Source: Bacillota bacterium (GTDB lineage: Bacteria > Bacillota > DTU030 > DUMP01). Taken from it: a stretch of DNA of 64,000 bases. The position numbers and the translations under genes are program-made. This document shows, piece after piece, positions 24,219 to 33,688 of the stretch. The first letter of the stretch is position 1, and each line of letters starts with the position of its first letter. Location: the NCBI GenBank assembly GCA_030154105.1, contig JASKKP010000001.1, forward strand, positions 17,967 through 81,966, read 5' to 3'. The notes under the pieces were generated by a model that ran no database searches, had not been told where the DNA came from, and was given only the letters and a program-made list of their open reading frames with translations.

Positions 24219-24470
24219 TTATGCTTTCATTACATCATCTTGGCGTTCGCGGCCGCTACCTTTAGGTATGAAGGTTTTGCAGCAGGTCTCCATGCAGCTT
24301 CTGGTCGGAGTGGGAGTTATGGTTGCGGCCATCGGGGCGTCGATGCGGTCGGGGGCCTGATTGGCAAAGCTGTCGGCAGTTACCATAATCATGTTGGCGT
24401 CGCAGCGGTTGCCGCTCTTCCAATAGTGGCAGCTGTTTACGCTGCACATGATTTGTTGATTTTGCGCCAT
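24219..24470 (-). CDS. DUF1540 small cysteine-containing protein
   Basis: 83 aa. The N-terminus IMCSVNSCHYWKSGNRCDA has the C-x4-C-xYW-x4-N-x-C pattern of DUF1540. A later SCMETCCKTF supplies three more Cys, so a metal-binding knuckle is likely. DUF1540 proteins are common in sporulating Firmicutes and have no settled function. The ATG at 24470 is preceded by GGAGGTGATAGT; an upstream in-frame start lacks a ribosome site. Confidence 0.85.
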   Translation of the reverse strand: MAQNQQIMCSVNSCHYWKSGNRCDANMIMVTADSFANQAPDRIDAPMAATITPTPTRSCMETCCKTFIPKGSGRERQDDVMKA

Positions 24471-24769
24471 ACTATCACCTCCGCTCTCTAGCATGGGAAG
24501 GGCCGGGAAAAATTATGCAGCAAAAAACTCTTTCCCCGAGGCGTTTTTCCCTAAAGCCCCCTCATACCCGGCAGGAAAAGGGGCAGAGGCGCCTAATTAC
24601 TTAAAAGTGATGTTCCTCGCTCGCTATCCTCGCTAGTGATTATGCGCGCCTCCGGCGGAAGTGCCCGTTCAACGGCTGCGGCGCCGGCCGGAGGTTTTTC
24701 GCCCATTTTTTCCACGGCACGGGGAAAAGTGATCCTGCCGCGGTTTGATACCGGAAGGGGAGCCAAGGT
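24471..24769. other. Divergent spacer before the mrf operon
   Basis: 299 bp between the DUF1540 gene (minus) and mrfA (plus). It must hold both promoters, but I find no hexamer pair I would defend and no LexA box. On the minus strand a GCATAAT at about 24512-24518 could be a -10 for DUF1540. No RNA gene is seen. Confidence 0.35.
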
Positions 24770-27094
24770 ATGGATGTCGAGAGGATCCTGCGGGCAATTA
24801 CCACGCACCCATGTTATCAGGGTCAGATAACCTACCGGCGGCACCTGCCCGGGCGGTCGGCGGCCTACGCCGAGCCGGCCGGACCGCTGCCGCCCGAGCT
24901 TCAGGCCAGCCTGGAGCGGGCCGGGGTCAGGCGCCTTTACACCCACCAAGCGGCGGCGCTCGACGCCGCCCGGCGAGGGGAGAACATAGTGGTGGTGACG
25001 CCTACGGCCTCCGGCAAAACGCTCTGCTACAACCTGCCCGTTTTGGCGGAGCTTCTCACCGACCCGCTTGCCCGCGCCCTGTATATCTTTCCTACCAAGG
25101 CCCTCACCCAAGACCAGCTTAAGGCGGTGCAGCGCTTCGGCCTTGTGCCGGCTGCCGTCTATGATGGAGATACCCCGGACACGGTAAAGGCGGAGATCAG
25201 GGAGACCGCCCGCATCGTTCTCACCAACCCGGACATGCTGCACCTGGGGGTTTTGCCCAATCATCTCAAGTGGCACGATTTTTTGGCCCACCTAAAGTTT
25301 GTAGTCATCGACGAGATCCACGCCTACCGGGGCGTATTCGGCACGCAGGTGGCGCACATCCTGCGCCGGCTGCGGCGCCTAGCGGCGCACCACGGCGCGA
25401 ACCCGCAGTTCATCCTCACTTCGGCCACCATTGCTAACCCGGCCGAACATGCCGAGCGCCTAACGGGGCTGCCGGTGACGCTCATCGAAGGAAGCGGTGC
25501 CCCGCAGGGCGCGCGGGACTTCCTCTTTTGGCGCGTCCCGCAGCATACCACCTACCTGCGCGAAGTAGTGTGGCTCCTCGAGGTGCTCCTTCAGGAGCAG
25601 GCGCGCACCATTGCTTTTGCCCGTGCCCGCCAGGTGGTGGAGCGTATCCTGCGCCAGGTGCGCCGCGAGCTTGCGCCTCCTCTGGCGGCCAGGCTCACGG
25701 CCTACCGTGGCGGCTACCTCGCGGTGGAGCGGCGCGAGATTGAACTTGAGCTTTTTTCCGGCCGGCTTTTGGGCGTGGTGGCTACCAACGCGCTGGAGCT
25801 CGGTATCGACGTGGGGGAGATGGAGGTCTGCCTCATTGCAGGCTACCCGGGAACCATCGCTTCCACCTGGCAGCAGGCGGGGCGGGTGGGCCGGCGCGAG
25901 CGCGATTCTTTGATTATCTTTATCGCCGTGGCCAACCCCTTGGACCAGTACTTCCTGCGCCACCCGGAGGCGTTTTTTGAGAAGCCAACAGAGAGCGCCC
26001 TGATCGACACGGCCAACCCTTACCTCCTCCTGGGGCAGGCCCGCTGCGCCGCCCAGGAACTGCCCCTCACTCCGGCCGACCTTGCGCTCTGGGACCCGGT
26101 GCTGGTAGATCTGCTTACCATCTTGGAGGAGGACGGCCAGGTGACGCGCGCCGACGGCCGCTGGTTTTACACGGGTCAGGACTACCCGGCGGAAAAGGTG
26201 AACCTGCGCACTACCGGGCGCACCTTCCAGCTGCGCGACCGGGGGGAGAAGAACCGGCTGGTGGGTACCATGGACGGACACACCGCCTTCTCCGAAGCTT
26301 ATCCCGGGGCCATCTACCTGCACCAGGGCGAGACGTACCGGGTGGAGGAACTGGACATTCCCGGCGAGACGGCTTATCTTCGCCGGGTAGACGTGGATTA
26401 CTACACGATGGTGGGGCGCGAAAAGAGCACGGAAATCCTGGAGACGCTGGCGGAGAAGGAACTTTACGGCCACCGCTTCGCCGTGGGGAGGCTCCGGGTA
26501 CGCACGCGCGTCACCGGATATATTAAGAAGCACGAACTCACCGGCCAGGTGCTGGGCGGGGAGAGTTTATCTTTGCCCGAAGAGGTTCTGGAGACGGTAG
26601 GCATGTGGTTTTCGCCGAGCGCAGAGCTTACGGCCAGGGTCCGGGCGGCGGGGCTCGACCTTATGGGCGGACTGCACGCCGTAGAGCACGCCGCCATCGC
26701 CCTTCTTCCCCTCTACGCCATGTGCGACCGGGGTGACGTAGGCGGGCTTTCCACCATCCTCCACCCTCAAACGGGGGAACCGACGGTGTTTATTCACGAT
26801 GCCTACGAGGGCGGGGTAGGTTTTGCCGAGAAGGGCTACGAAAAGGCCGAAGAACTCCTCGCCGCCACGCTGGAGGCGGTGGCGGCCTGCCCGTGCGAGA
26901 ACGGCTGCCCGAGCTGCATTCACTCACCAAAATGCTCCAACTTCAACCGTCCGCTGGATAAAGAAGCGGCGATCTGCCTTTTACACGGTCTCTTGGGCCG
27001 CACGTACGAGCCGGCGGCCCCGGCCGGGATAAAGGCCCTGAAGCGGGCGAACTTAACCCGCCTCTTGGGGCGCCTGAAGGGGGCGACGGTATGA
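24770..27094 (+). CDS. mrfA: MrfA-type DEAD/DEAH helicase with DUF1998 zinc domain
   Basis: 774 aa, full length for MrfA (YprA). Superfamily 2 motifs: TPTASGKTLCYNLP (about 82), VIDEIHAYRG, LTSATIANP, ALELGIDVG, and QQAGRVGRRERDS. The C-terminal DUF1998/MZB domain ends in four clustered cysteines, CPCENGCPSC...PKC (about 706-722). In Bacillus MrfA is a 3'-5' helicase acting with the exonuclease MrfB in removal of mitomycin-type lesions, independently of UvrABC. ATG 24770 follows GGGGAGCC. It overlaps mrfB by 4 nt (ATGA). Confidence 0.93.
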   Translation: MDVERILRAITTHPCYQGQITYRRHLPGRSAAYAEPAGPLPPELQASLERAGVRRLYTHQAAALDAARRGENIVVVTPTASGKTLCYNLPVLAELLTDPLARALYIFPTKALTQDQLKAVQRFGLVPAAVYDGDTPDTVKAEIRETARIVLTNPDMLHLGVLPNHLKWHDFLAHLKFVVIDEIHAYRGVFGTQVAHILRRLRRLAAHHGANPQFILTSATIANPAEHAERLTGLPVTLIEGSGAPQGARDFLFWRVPQHTTYLREVVWLLEVLLQEQARTIAFARARQVVERILRQVRRELAPPLAARLTAYRGGYLAVERREIELELFSGRLLGVVATNALELGIDVGEMEVCLIAGYPGTIASTWQQAGRVGRRERDSLIIFIAVANPLDQYFLRHPEAFFEKPTESALIDTANPYLLLGQARCAAQELPLTPADLALWDPVLVDLLTILEEDGQVTRADGRWFYTGQDYPAEKVNLRTTGRTFQLRDRGEKNRLVGTMDGHTAFSEAYPGAIYLHQGETYRVEELDIPGETAYLRRVDVDYYTMVGREKSTEILETLAEKELYGHRFAVGRLRVRTRVTGYIKKHELTGQVLGGESLSLPEEVLETVGMWFSPSAELTARVRAAGLDLMGGLHAVEHAAIALLPLYAMCDRGDVGGLSTILHPQTGEPTVFIHDAYEGGVGFAEKGYEKAEELLAATLEAVAACPCENGCPSCIHSPKCSNFNRPLDKEAAICLLHGLLGRTYEPAAPAGIKALKRANLTRLLGRLKGATV

Positions 27095-28146
27095 GCCTGT
27101 TTGAGCGGCTGGCCAGGCTTCGCGCGGAACGGGCCGAGGCTACAAGGACGCCGGAGGCCGATAGCGCGCCCTCGGTAGCCTGCTCCGCGCCGGAAAGCTT
27201 CAAAGCGCAGATGGCAACCCCAGAACGGGTGCCGGACGAAGGGACCTTCGCGCGCCGGCCGCCGGTACCGGCCGCCCGTTTCGGGGCCTCGGAGGTCCAA
27301 ACCGCCTGCGGTTCCTTCTGCCGCCGGACGCGCCCGCTGGCTGCAGCTCTCCCGGCCTTCCTGGGCCGGCCGGAGCGGATTCTGGCCAACCTTAAGCTTA
27401 TCTGGGGCATAGGACCGGTCACGGAGGCGGCCCTTAAAGCTCAGGGGGTAAGGAGCCTCAGCGACCTTACGGAACACCCGCGCTGGGGGGAAGAGGCGCG
27501 GCGCGTGCTGGCGCTCGTCGATGCCCGCCGGGCGGCAGAGCTCAGGCGGCGCGGAGCGAGCGACCAAGAGCTCCTCGGCCTCTTTCAACCGCACGAGGTG
27601 GCCTGCCTGGACATCGAAACTACTGGCCTTTGGGGCAACCAGCCGCTCTTTCTGGTCGGGCTTTTGCGCCTGGAGGGGGGACGGCCCGTGCTGGAACAGC
27701 TCCTGGCCCGCCACTACTCGGAGGAGAAGGCCCTCTTGACCTACCTGGCAGAAGTCCTGGCCGGGGTGAGGGCGGTGATTACCTTCAACGGTAAGCGCTT
27801 TGACCTTCCTTATATCGAGCAGCGCTTTATCTATCACGGCCTGCCGCAGCCTAAGGAACTCTTCCATGTGGACCTTTATTTTCATGCCCGGCGCCTGCCG
27901 CAGGCCTTGCCGAACCACCGCCTGGTTACGCTGGAGGCGTATCTCTTAGGGACAGAGCGCGAAGGGGATGTACCGGGGTACCTGGTTCCTACCATTTACC
28001 ACCGTTTTGTGCGCACGGGCGAACCGGAGCTGCTCCTGCCTGTTCTGGAGCACAACGCCCAGGATGTGCTCTCCCTGGCCCGATTGCTTTACCTGGTAGG
28101 GCAGGAAGGGGAGGGAGGTTGCGGCGATGTCGTCCGCTCAGGTTGA
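27091..28146 (+). CDS. mrfB: MrfB-type RNase H-like exonuclease
   Basis: 351 aa. A helix-hairpin-like segment (LIWGIGPVTEAALKAQGVRS, about 104-123) precedes a DEDD-type 3'-5' exonuclease domain. Its motifs are ACLDIETTGLWGN (D-x-E, about 171-183), TFNGKRFDLPYIE, and HNAQDVLSLARLL. It lacks the C-terminal TPR-like tail of the longer Bacillus protein. It partners MrfA. It starts inside the mrfA stop, and its own 3' end overlaps the next methyltransferase gene by 20 nt. All three are therefore translationally coupled. Confidence 0.9.
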   Translation: MSLFERLARLRAERAEATRTPEADSAPSVACSAPESFKAQMATPERVPDEGTFARRPPVPAARFGASEVQTACGSFCRRTRPLAAALPAFLGRPERILANLKLIWGIGPVTEAALKAQGVRSLSDLTEHPRWGEEARRVLALVDARRAAELRRRGASDQELLGLFQPHEVACLDIETTGLWGNQPLFLVGLLRLEGGRPVLEQLLARHYSEEKALLTYLAEVLAGVRAVITFNGKRFDLPYIEQRFIYHGLPQPKELFHVDLYFHARRLPQALPNHRLVTLEAYLLGTEREGDVPGYLVPTIYHRFVRTGEPELLLPVLEHNAQDVLSLARLLYLVGQEGEGGCGDVVRSG

Positions 28147-30364
28147 GCGCTTAAAGGCGGCCTTAAGCGCGGCGCTCGCCGGCTTAGAAAGAGAGCGCCC
28201 CTACGGTGAGGCCCTGGCGGCGCTGGCCCAGGGCCTTTTTCTCTGGCGGCTCAAATTAAACGTGGGTCCTGAAGAGCTGACTAGCTGGGGCGGTCCCTTT
28301 GCCGCGCCGGTTTGGTGCGGCCGTGCCCCGCAAGCGGTACGCACCCTACAGGCGGAACTTACGGAGCTCGCTCCGTCCAACGAGGACCTCGGCCTGGCCT
28401 TGGAGGCGCTGCATTGGGAGCGCGGGGGCGGGAGCAACAAAGAGCGGGGGGTGTTCTATACCCCACCCCAGTTGGCCCGTTTCATGGCGCGCCTCGCAAT
28501 TCGACTGTATTTTCAGGAACTGGCCCAGCCCCGTAGCTCCGGCCGGCAGCCGGGTTCACCGGTGCATCTTGCGCCGAGTTTTCGCCTGGCCGATCCGGCG
28601 GTAGGGGCCGGGGCCTTTCTCGCCGCCGCCCTGGCCGAACTGGCCGCCCTTCCCGCCGACTTAAGGGGCGGACGGAGCGCGCTGGAGCTTCTCTCTTTCC
28701 TGGCGGGGCGGGACCGCGATCCGGAGGCGGTGTACCTTACGCGCGTGCGCCTCTGGCTCCTGGTGGCGGAGGAAATAGCCCGGCACCGCTTTTTCCCGCC
28801 CCTTGCCGCCGTCCGCCCGGGGGACAGCCTGCGCGAGGAGCCGGAGCCGGCCGACATCATCCTGGAAAACCCGCCTTACCTCCGCCAGGAAAGCTTGAGC
28901 GCCGAAGAAAAAGACGCCCTGGCGGCGCGCTTCGGCCGCATCGTGCCCCGGCAGTCCGACCTTTATGCCTATTTCCTGGCCAACCTCAAAAATGAACTTA
29001 AGCCGGGTGGGGTGGCCGTTTTGGTGACGCCGGTGGCCTGGCTGGAGGTGGACTACGGGCGGGCGCTCCAAGAGGAACTCCTTAGAAATTTTGAGATCCC
29101 TCTCATCATCACTTCGGCCTGTGAGCGCTGGTTCAGTCAGGCGGCGGTCCACACGGCGGTGAGCGCCTTCATCCGGCCGGAGGAGGCGGGCCGGCGGCCA
29201 CGGCCGCGGCGCCCGACGGCTCTGGTGAATCTAAACCGGCCCCTTGCCGTGGCGGCAGAGGAAGTAGTGGCGACCGGCGGCCGATTTCCTCCGGGGTGGA
29301 ACGTGGGTGAGACCTTCCGGGTGGTAAGCGTGCCGCGGACGGAGCTCGCCACCCTTACCCGGCGGCAGCGGCCGGTGCGCGCCCGCTGGGGAACGCTCCT
29401 CAGGGCGCCGGGGGCCTATTTTGCCCTTCACGCCGCCGCGCCGGACGCCTGGGTGAGCGCAGGTGAAGTGGCCGAGGTTACGCGGGGTTTTACCAGCGGA
29501 GCCAATGCCTTCTTCTTCGTGCGCGATGTAACGGCGGAAGTGGAACCACGTGTTCTGGCGGAACTCGGAGTCACTGCCGGAAGCGGCCTCCGGGTTATTG
29601 CGGCGCGGGGCGGGCGCCGGCACTTCGCCGTGGAAGAGCGTTTTCTTTTTCCCCTAATTAAATCGCCGCGGGAGGTAGCGGGATATACCATCCGCGAGGA
29701 GGAACTCACGTGGCGGGTGCTCCTCCTACCGCCGGATGAAGAATACGTACGGGGCCTGCGGGTCGCGGACTACATCCGCTGGGGGGAAAGGGAGGGCTTC
29801 GGCCGGCGGGCCACTACGCGTTCCCGCTCCTTTTGGTGGAGCCTGCCCAAACTCCTGCCGCCTCAGGTTTTGGCGCGGCAGTTCTACGACCGGCGCTTTA
29901 ACTTTCCCTATAACCCCAGCGCTGCGCTCTGCGACCATACCTTTTATTACCTCACCGGCTGCGCCGACCCGGAGCTTTTTGCGGCGCTTTTAAACAGCAC
30001 CCTGACCTATTTCCACGTAGAGCTTTGGGGCCGCTCCAACATGGGAGACGGAGTCCTCACCTTTTACGGCCCGGAACTTTCCGACCTGCCGCTGCCTAAG
30101 CCGGGGCTTTTTGAAGGAGAGCGTGCCGGTGAGCTGAAGCGCCTCTTCCGCCGCCTTGCGGCGCGGGCGGTCCTTCCCATAGAAGAAGAAGTAGAAAGGA
30201 GCGACCGGCGCGACCTGGACCTCATCGTCCTGGCCGGTATGGGACTTACGGGCCTTAGTGCGGTTTCCCTTCTGGCCGAGGTGTACACCGCCCTTACCAA
30301 GCTTGTAGCCGAGCGCCTGGAGCGCTCGCGCGGCGGCCCGGCGCCCGGGGACGAAGATCGATGA
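28127..30364 (+). CDS. Eco57I/TaqI-type adenine-specific DNA methyltransferase
   Basis: 745 aa. N-terminal helical region, then N6-adenine methyltransferase motifs: KERGVFYTPPQLARFM, motif I DPAVGAGAFL (about 155) and motif IV ENPPYLRQ (about 247). A TaqI-like C-terminal target-recognition part follows (EVTRGFTSGANAFFFV at about 451, then FPYNPSAALCDHTFYYL). I see no N-terminal PD-(D/E)XK nuclease, so it looks like a methylase without a built-in nuclease. It overlaps mrfB by 20 nt. Its GC content is like the core genome, unlike the next four genes. It may serve the defence block or a MrfAB-linked function. Confidence 0.85.
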   Translation: MSSAQVERLKAALSAALAGLERERPYGEALAALAQGLFLWRLKLNVGPEELTSWGGPFAAPVWCGRAPQAVRTLQAELTELAPSNEDLGLALEALHWERGGGSNKERGVFYTPPQLARFMARLAIRLYFQELAQPRSSGRQPGSPVHLAPSFRLADPAVGAGAFLAAALAELAALPADLRGGRSALELLSFLAGRDRDPEAVYLTRVRLWLLVAEEIARHRFFPPLAAVRPGDSLREEPEPADIILENPPYLRQESLSAEEKDALAARFGRIVPRQSDLYAYFLANLKNELKPGGVAVLVTPVAWLEVDYGRALQEELLRNFEIPLIITSACERWFSQAAVHTAVSAFIRPEEAGRRPRPRRPTALVNLNRPLAVAAEEVVATGGRFPPGWNVGETFRVVSVPRTELATLTRRQRPVRARWGTLLRAPGAYFALHAAAPDAWVSAGEVAEVTRGFTSGANAFFFVRDVTAEVEPRVLAELGVTAGSGLRVIAARGGRRHFAVEERFLFPLIKSPREVAGYTIREEELTWRVLLLPPDEEYVRGLRVADYIRWGEREGFGRRATTRSRSFWWSLPKLLPPQVLARQFYDRRFNFPYNPSAALCDHTFYYLTGCADPELFAALLNSTLTYFHVELWGRSNMGDGVLTFYGPELSDLPLPKPGLFEGERAGELKRLFRRLAARAVLPIEEEVERSDRRDLDLIVLAGMGLTGLSAVSLLAEVYTALTKLVAERLERSRGGPAPGDEDR

Positions 30365-30451
30365 CGGGCTGGGAGGATTTGTACCGCTACTGAGCGAATG
30401 GAACATTCCAGAGGAACGCACCGCTAAAGCATATGACGAGGGGGATGAAAG

Positions 30452-33400
30452 GTGTTATCCGTGCTGGAGACATGCCGACTGCGGCCGGAGATCGAGGCCG
30501 GTACATTTAACCCGGAGGTATTTACGGCAGCACTTGGACCGGTGATTGAATTTTATCGTACCGGCCGGAGCGTCATCGACAAGATTTACACCGATGCCCA
30601 CCTCTTCTTCCGTGAAGCTACATACCCCACTCAGGGCCTTCGCTTGACGTTGGGCGAAGTGTTTGCCCGAATTGCCGGGGATATGCTCGTGCCCGCCATC
30701 CACCGGCTGGAGACGGCTTTTGGTGGCGGCAAGACTCATACCCTTATAGCCTGCACCCACATCGCCTTCCGGGGAACGGAACTTCAAGACGTTACGGCCG
30801 ACCTAATCGACCCGAAGCTTCTTCCAGCGCCCGGCTCCGTGGCCGTGGTCGGCGTTGCGGGAGAGGAGATTCCGGTCCACAAGCCTAAGGGGGACGTATT
30901 GGTACCCTATACTCTTTGGGGTGAAATTGCCTACCAAATTGGCGGTGAAAGCCTCTACCGTCAAGTCGAAGACGAGGCGACCTCTTACGCCGCCCCGGGC
31001 AAAACATATTTTGACACCGTGTTCGGGGGCAGGAAGGTTCTCATCATGCTCGACGAGCTGGCCCAATACGCAGCGCGCCTTGAAGCGGCCCGGCCAGATG
31101 GGGCGAACCAACTGGCTGCTTTCTTGATGGCCCTACATGGCTATGCCCGCAGTCACCCTGGTATCGCCATTGTGCTGACCCTGGCCAGTGCTACAGATGC
31201 CTTTGCCAAGCAGACGCAGCGTTTGGCGGAGCTTTTAAGCCAAGTGCGCGGCGACGAAGTCGGCGAGGACGATGCTTTAGCCTTGGGGGAGAGAGCCGTA
31301 CAGGGGGTGACCAGCGTGGTAGCGCGGGATGCCGTGCAGGTGATACCGGTTCAGGCCGCGGAGATTTCTTCCGTACTGGCAAAACGGCTTTTCCTTGCCA
31401 TAGACCGTCAGGCAGCCCGTGAAACTGCCGCGGAATACATGGAGATGTACCGGCGGAACACAGCCCTCCTCCCGGAGGAAGCCTGCCGCGAAGACTTTAA
31501 AGAGCGTATGGTGGCGACCTATCCCTTTCACCCTACCCTGCTCGACTTTCTGAACGAAAAGCTGGCGGAAGCCGAGACTTTCCAAGGGACGCGGGGGGTC
31601 TTGCGGGTTTTGGCTGCGGCGGTCCAGAGCCTGTGGCAAAAGCGGCAGGCCGTGCCGATGATCCATACCTGCCATCTGGACCTGCGTTCGGAGCGAGTGG
31701 TAAACGAAATTTTCGGGCGCACTGGTTCCTCCGACCTTCTTCCAATTCTAAATGCCGATGTCGGTAGTGTAGATACCGGCAAACTAGAAGGTGGCCAAAG
31801 CAATGCCGAGCTCGCCGACCGGCACAACCCGCACCCGCAGGGCCATCCCTATCACGAATACACCTGGAGAACGGTCTTCCTTCACAGCTTGGTGGGCCGC
31901 GAAGAGGGATTGGATTCGAAGATCTTCGGCCTCACCGAGCCCGAGGCTCTCTTTGCCGTGTCCTTCCCGGGCCTTACGCCGCCGCAGGTACGCATTGCGC
32001 TGGAGAGGATTAACGATGAGGCCTTTTACCTCCGGTGCGAAAAGGGAAGATACTTTGCCAGCCCTGAGCCCACGCTGAACAACGTTCTGGCCCGCATCCG
32101 CAAGACGGTTACCGAAAGGCAGATCAAAGAGCTTCTAGAGGAGATGGCGCGAAAGATTATACAAGGGCGGGTGGATCTCTTCCACGTTGAACACGATGTT
32201 ACGCTGCCGGAGCACCTGCCTGATGGGCTGGGAAAACCCGCACTGGGAATCGTTCCTCCTACAGCCGAAGCTATAGATGTTGAGGCTGTGGTGACGACTA
32301 AAGGTTCCAACAAGCCACGCCTGGAGCAAAACTTGGTTTTCCTCCTTGTGCCGGAAACCGTAAGGGTGCAAAATTTTGAGCAGCAAGAAGTAATATCCAC
32401 CTCTACTGTCCAGACGCAGGACCTTCGCCGTCGCATCGAAGATTTAGCCCGGCAGGTCGAAGCTATTCGCCTTTTAACGGAAAACCCGCGAAAATACGGG
32501 GTGAATCCGGCGCGCCTGAGCGAAGACGAGTTCCGAGAGCGGTACGGAAGTCGGGGCAACGACTTAGAAACTGCCGTTGCCGGCCTGTATAACAGCCTTT
32601 ATTACCCTGCCGGAGGCCAAATCGTGCGCCGGGAGATCAAGTCCGGAAGCGGTGAAAGCGGCGTGGCCTTCATCGAGCAAATTCGCCAAATACTTCTTCA
32701 GGACGGCGAGCTGATCACGAGCGGCAGTACCACCAAAGCTGACCTTACGAACCTGAGCAAACTGTTCTTTGAACAGGGAGACGTTATCAGCCTGGAAAAA
32801 CTGCAGGAGAACTTCTGCCGCATTAGGAGCTGGCCGATTCTCGAGAACCCGACAGTCCTGGAGCAGATTGTCCGCGCCGGCGTGCAGCAGGGCTTTTGGT
32901 GTGTTTTCCGTATGGATGATCCGCTCAGCGCCAGGCCGACCGAATTCTATCACCAAGGGCACGAAATTCCTCTGGGCGCCGACCTTACTCAAAAAGGCTA
33001 CAGTTTGGTGACCGCGCAGGGAGCTAAACAGCGGGGCTGGCTAGAAACGAGGAAAATTGATCCTCGCGAATTGGAAGAAGGCGTGATTTACGCCGTAGCC
33101 AGTGAAGATGCCGCCACCGTCGAAAAGGTAGCAGAGAGAGTTGCGGAAAAGTATGGAGACGTGCCGGCGGAAGATGTGGAAGAGGCTATAGCTACGCTTG
33201 TCCGGACCGGGCGCGTATACCTCTACCAGGGGATGCCGGACGAGAAGGAGAAGCCGAACCTGATCTACGGGGCCCGGGCAACTCTTTATACCCTGCAACC
33301 CGGCGACGTCCTTATCACTCCTGCCCAGGCGGCTGCGCGCGGCTGGACGAATTCCGAAGCACGCCGGCTTATTCTCACGGGACAGGAAGGAGCGAAGAAA

Positions 33401-33673
33401 TTTCTTCCTCTCCTTCGCCGCCTCGGCAGCATTTACAACCGGGGAGCCCGGTCGGCCATCGAGGCTCTAGACTTAGCCAACCTGGAGCTTCCCGCGGGAG
33501 GCACGCTGCGCCTCCAGCTCAGCAACGTTACGCCGGAATCGATGAAGGCCCTGGGTGAGCTCTTCGAGGTGCTAAACGGTGTAGCGAAAGAAGGCGACGA
33601 CACGGAAGTTTTCTTGGAAATAGCAGATCCTGACGAGTCATGCCCGCTGATTCAGGAACTTAAAAAAGAGTAA
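30452..33673 (+). CDS. DUF499-family P-loop ATPase (defence-associated)
   Basis: 1073 aa. The N-terminus LSVLETCRLRPEIEAGTFNPE is typical of DUF499 proteins. Walker A FGGGKTHTL (about 90-98) and Walker B VLIMLDELAQYAARL (about 194) define an AAA/ABC-like ATPase. A long C-terminal region has helical and wHTH-like stretches. DUF499 ATPases occur next to DUF1156 methyltransferases and helicases in defence islands. GTG 30452 follows GAGGGGGATGAAAG. GC falls from here to 41465, suggesting acquisition. I do not know the biochemical role; an energy-using regulator or loader is possible. Confidence 0.85.
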   Translation: MLSVLETCRLRPEIEAGTFNPEVFTAALGPVIEFYRTGRSVIDKIYTDAHLFFREATYPTQGLRLTLGEVFARIAGDMLVPAIHRLETAFGGGKTHTLIACTHIAFRGTELQDVTADLIDPKLLPAPGSVAVVGVAGEEIPVHKPKGDVLVPYTLWGEIAYQIGGESLYRQVEDEATSYAAPGKTYFDTVFGGRKVLIMLDELAQYAARLEAARPDGANQLAAFLMALHGYARSHPGIAIVLTLASATDAFAKQTQRLAELLSQVRGDEVGEDDALALGERAVQGVTSVVARDAVQVIPVQAAEISSVLAKRLFLAIDRQAARETAAEYMEMYRRNTALLPEEACREDFKERMVATYPFHPTLLDFLNEKLAEAETFQGTRGVLRVLAAAVQSLWQKRQAVPMIHTCHLDLRSERVVNEIFGRTGSSDLLPILNADVGSVDTGKLEGGQSNAELADRHNPHPQGHPYHEYTWRTVFLHSLVGREEGLDSKIFGLTEPEALFAVSFPGLTPPQVRIALERINDEAFYLRCEKGRYFASPEPTLNNVLARIRKTVTERQIKELLEEMARKIIQGRVDLFHVEHDVTLPEHLPDGLGKPALGIVPPTAEAIDVEAVVTTKGSNKPRLEQNLVFLLVPETVRVQNFEQQEVISTSTVQTQDLRRRIEDLARQVEAIRLLTENPRKYGVNPARLSEDEFRERYGSRGNDLETAVAGLYNSLYYPAGGQIVRREIKSGSGESGVAFIEQIRQILLQDGELITSGSTTKADLTNLSKLFFEQGDVISLEKLQENFCRIRSWPILENPTVLEQIVRAGVQQGFWCVFRMDDPLSARPTEFYHQGHEIPLGADLTQKGYSLVTAQGAKQRGWLETRKIDPRELEEGVIYAVASEDAATVEKVAERVAEKYGDVPAEDVEEAIATLVRTGRVYLYQGMPDEKEKPNLIYGARATLYTLQPGDVLITPAQAAARGWTNSEARRLILTGQEGAKKFLPLLRRLGSIYNRGARSAIEALDLANLELPAGGTLRLQLSNVTPESMKALGELFEVLNGVAKEGDDTEVFLEIADPDESCPLIQELKKE

Positions 33674-33688
33674 CGTGAGGCACAGAAC

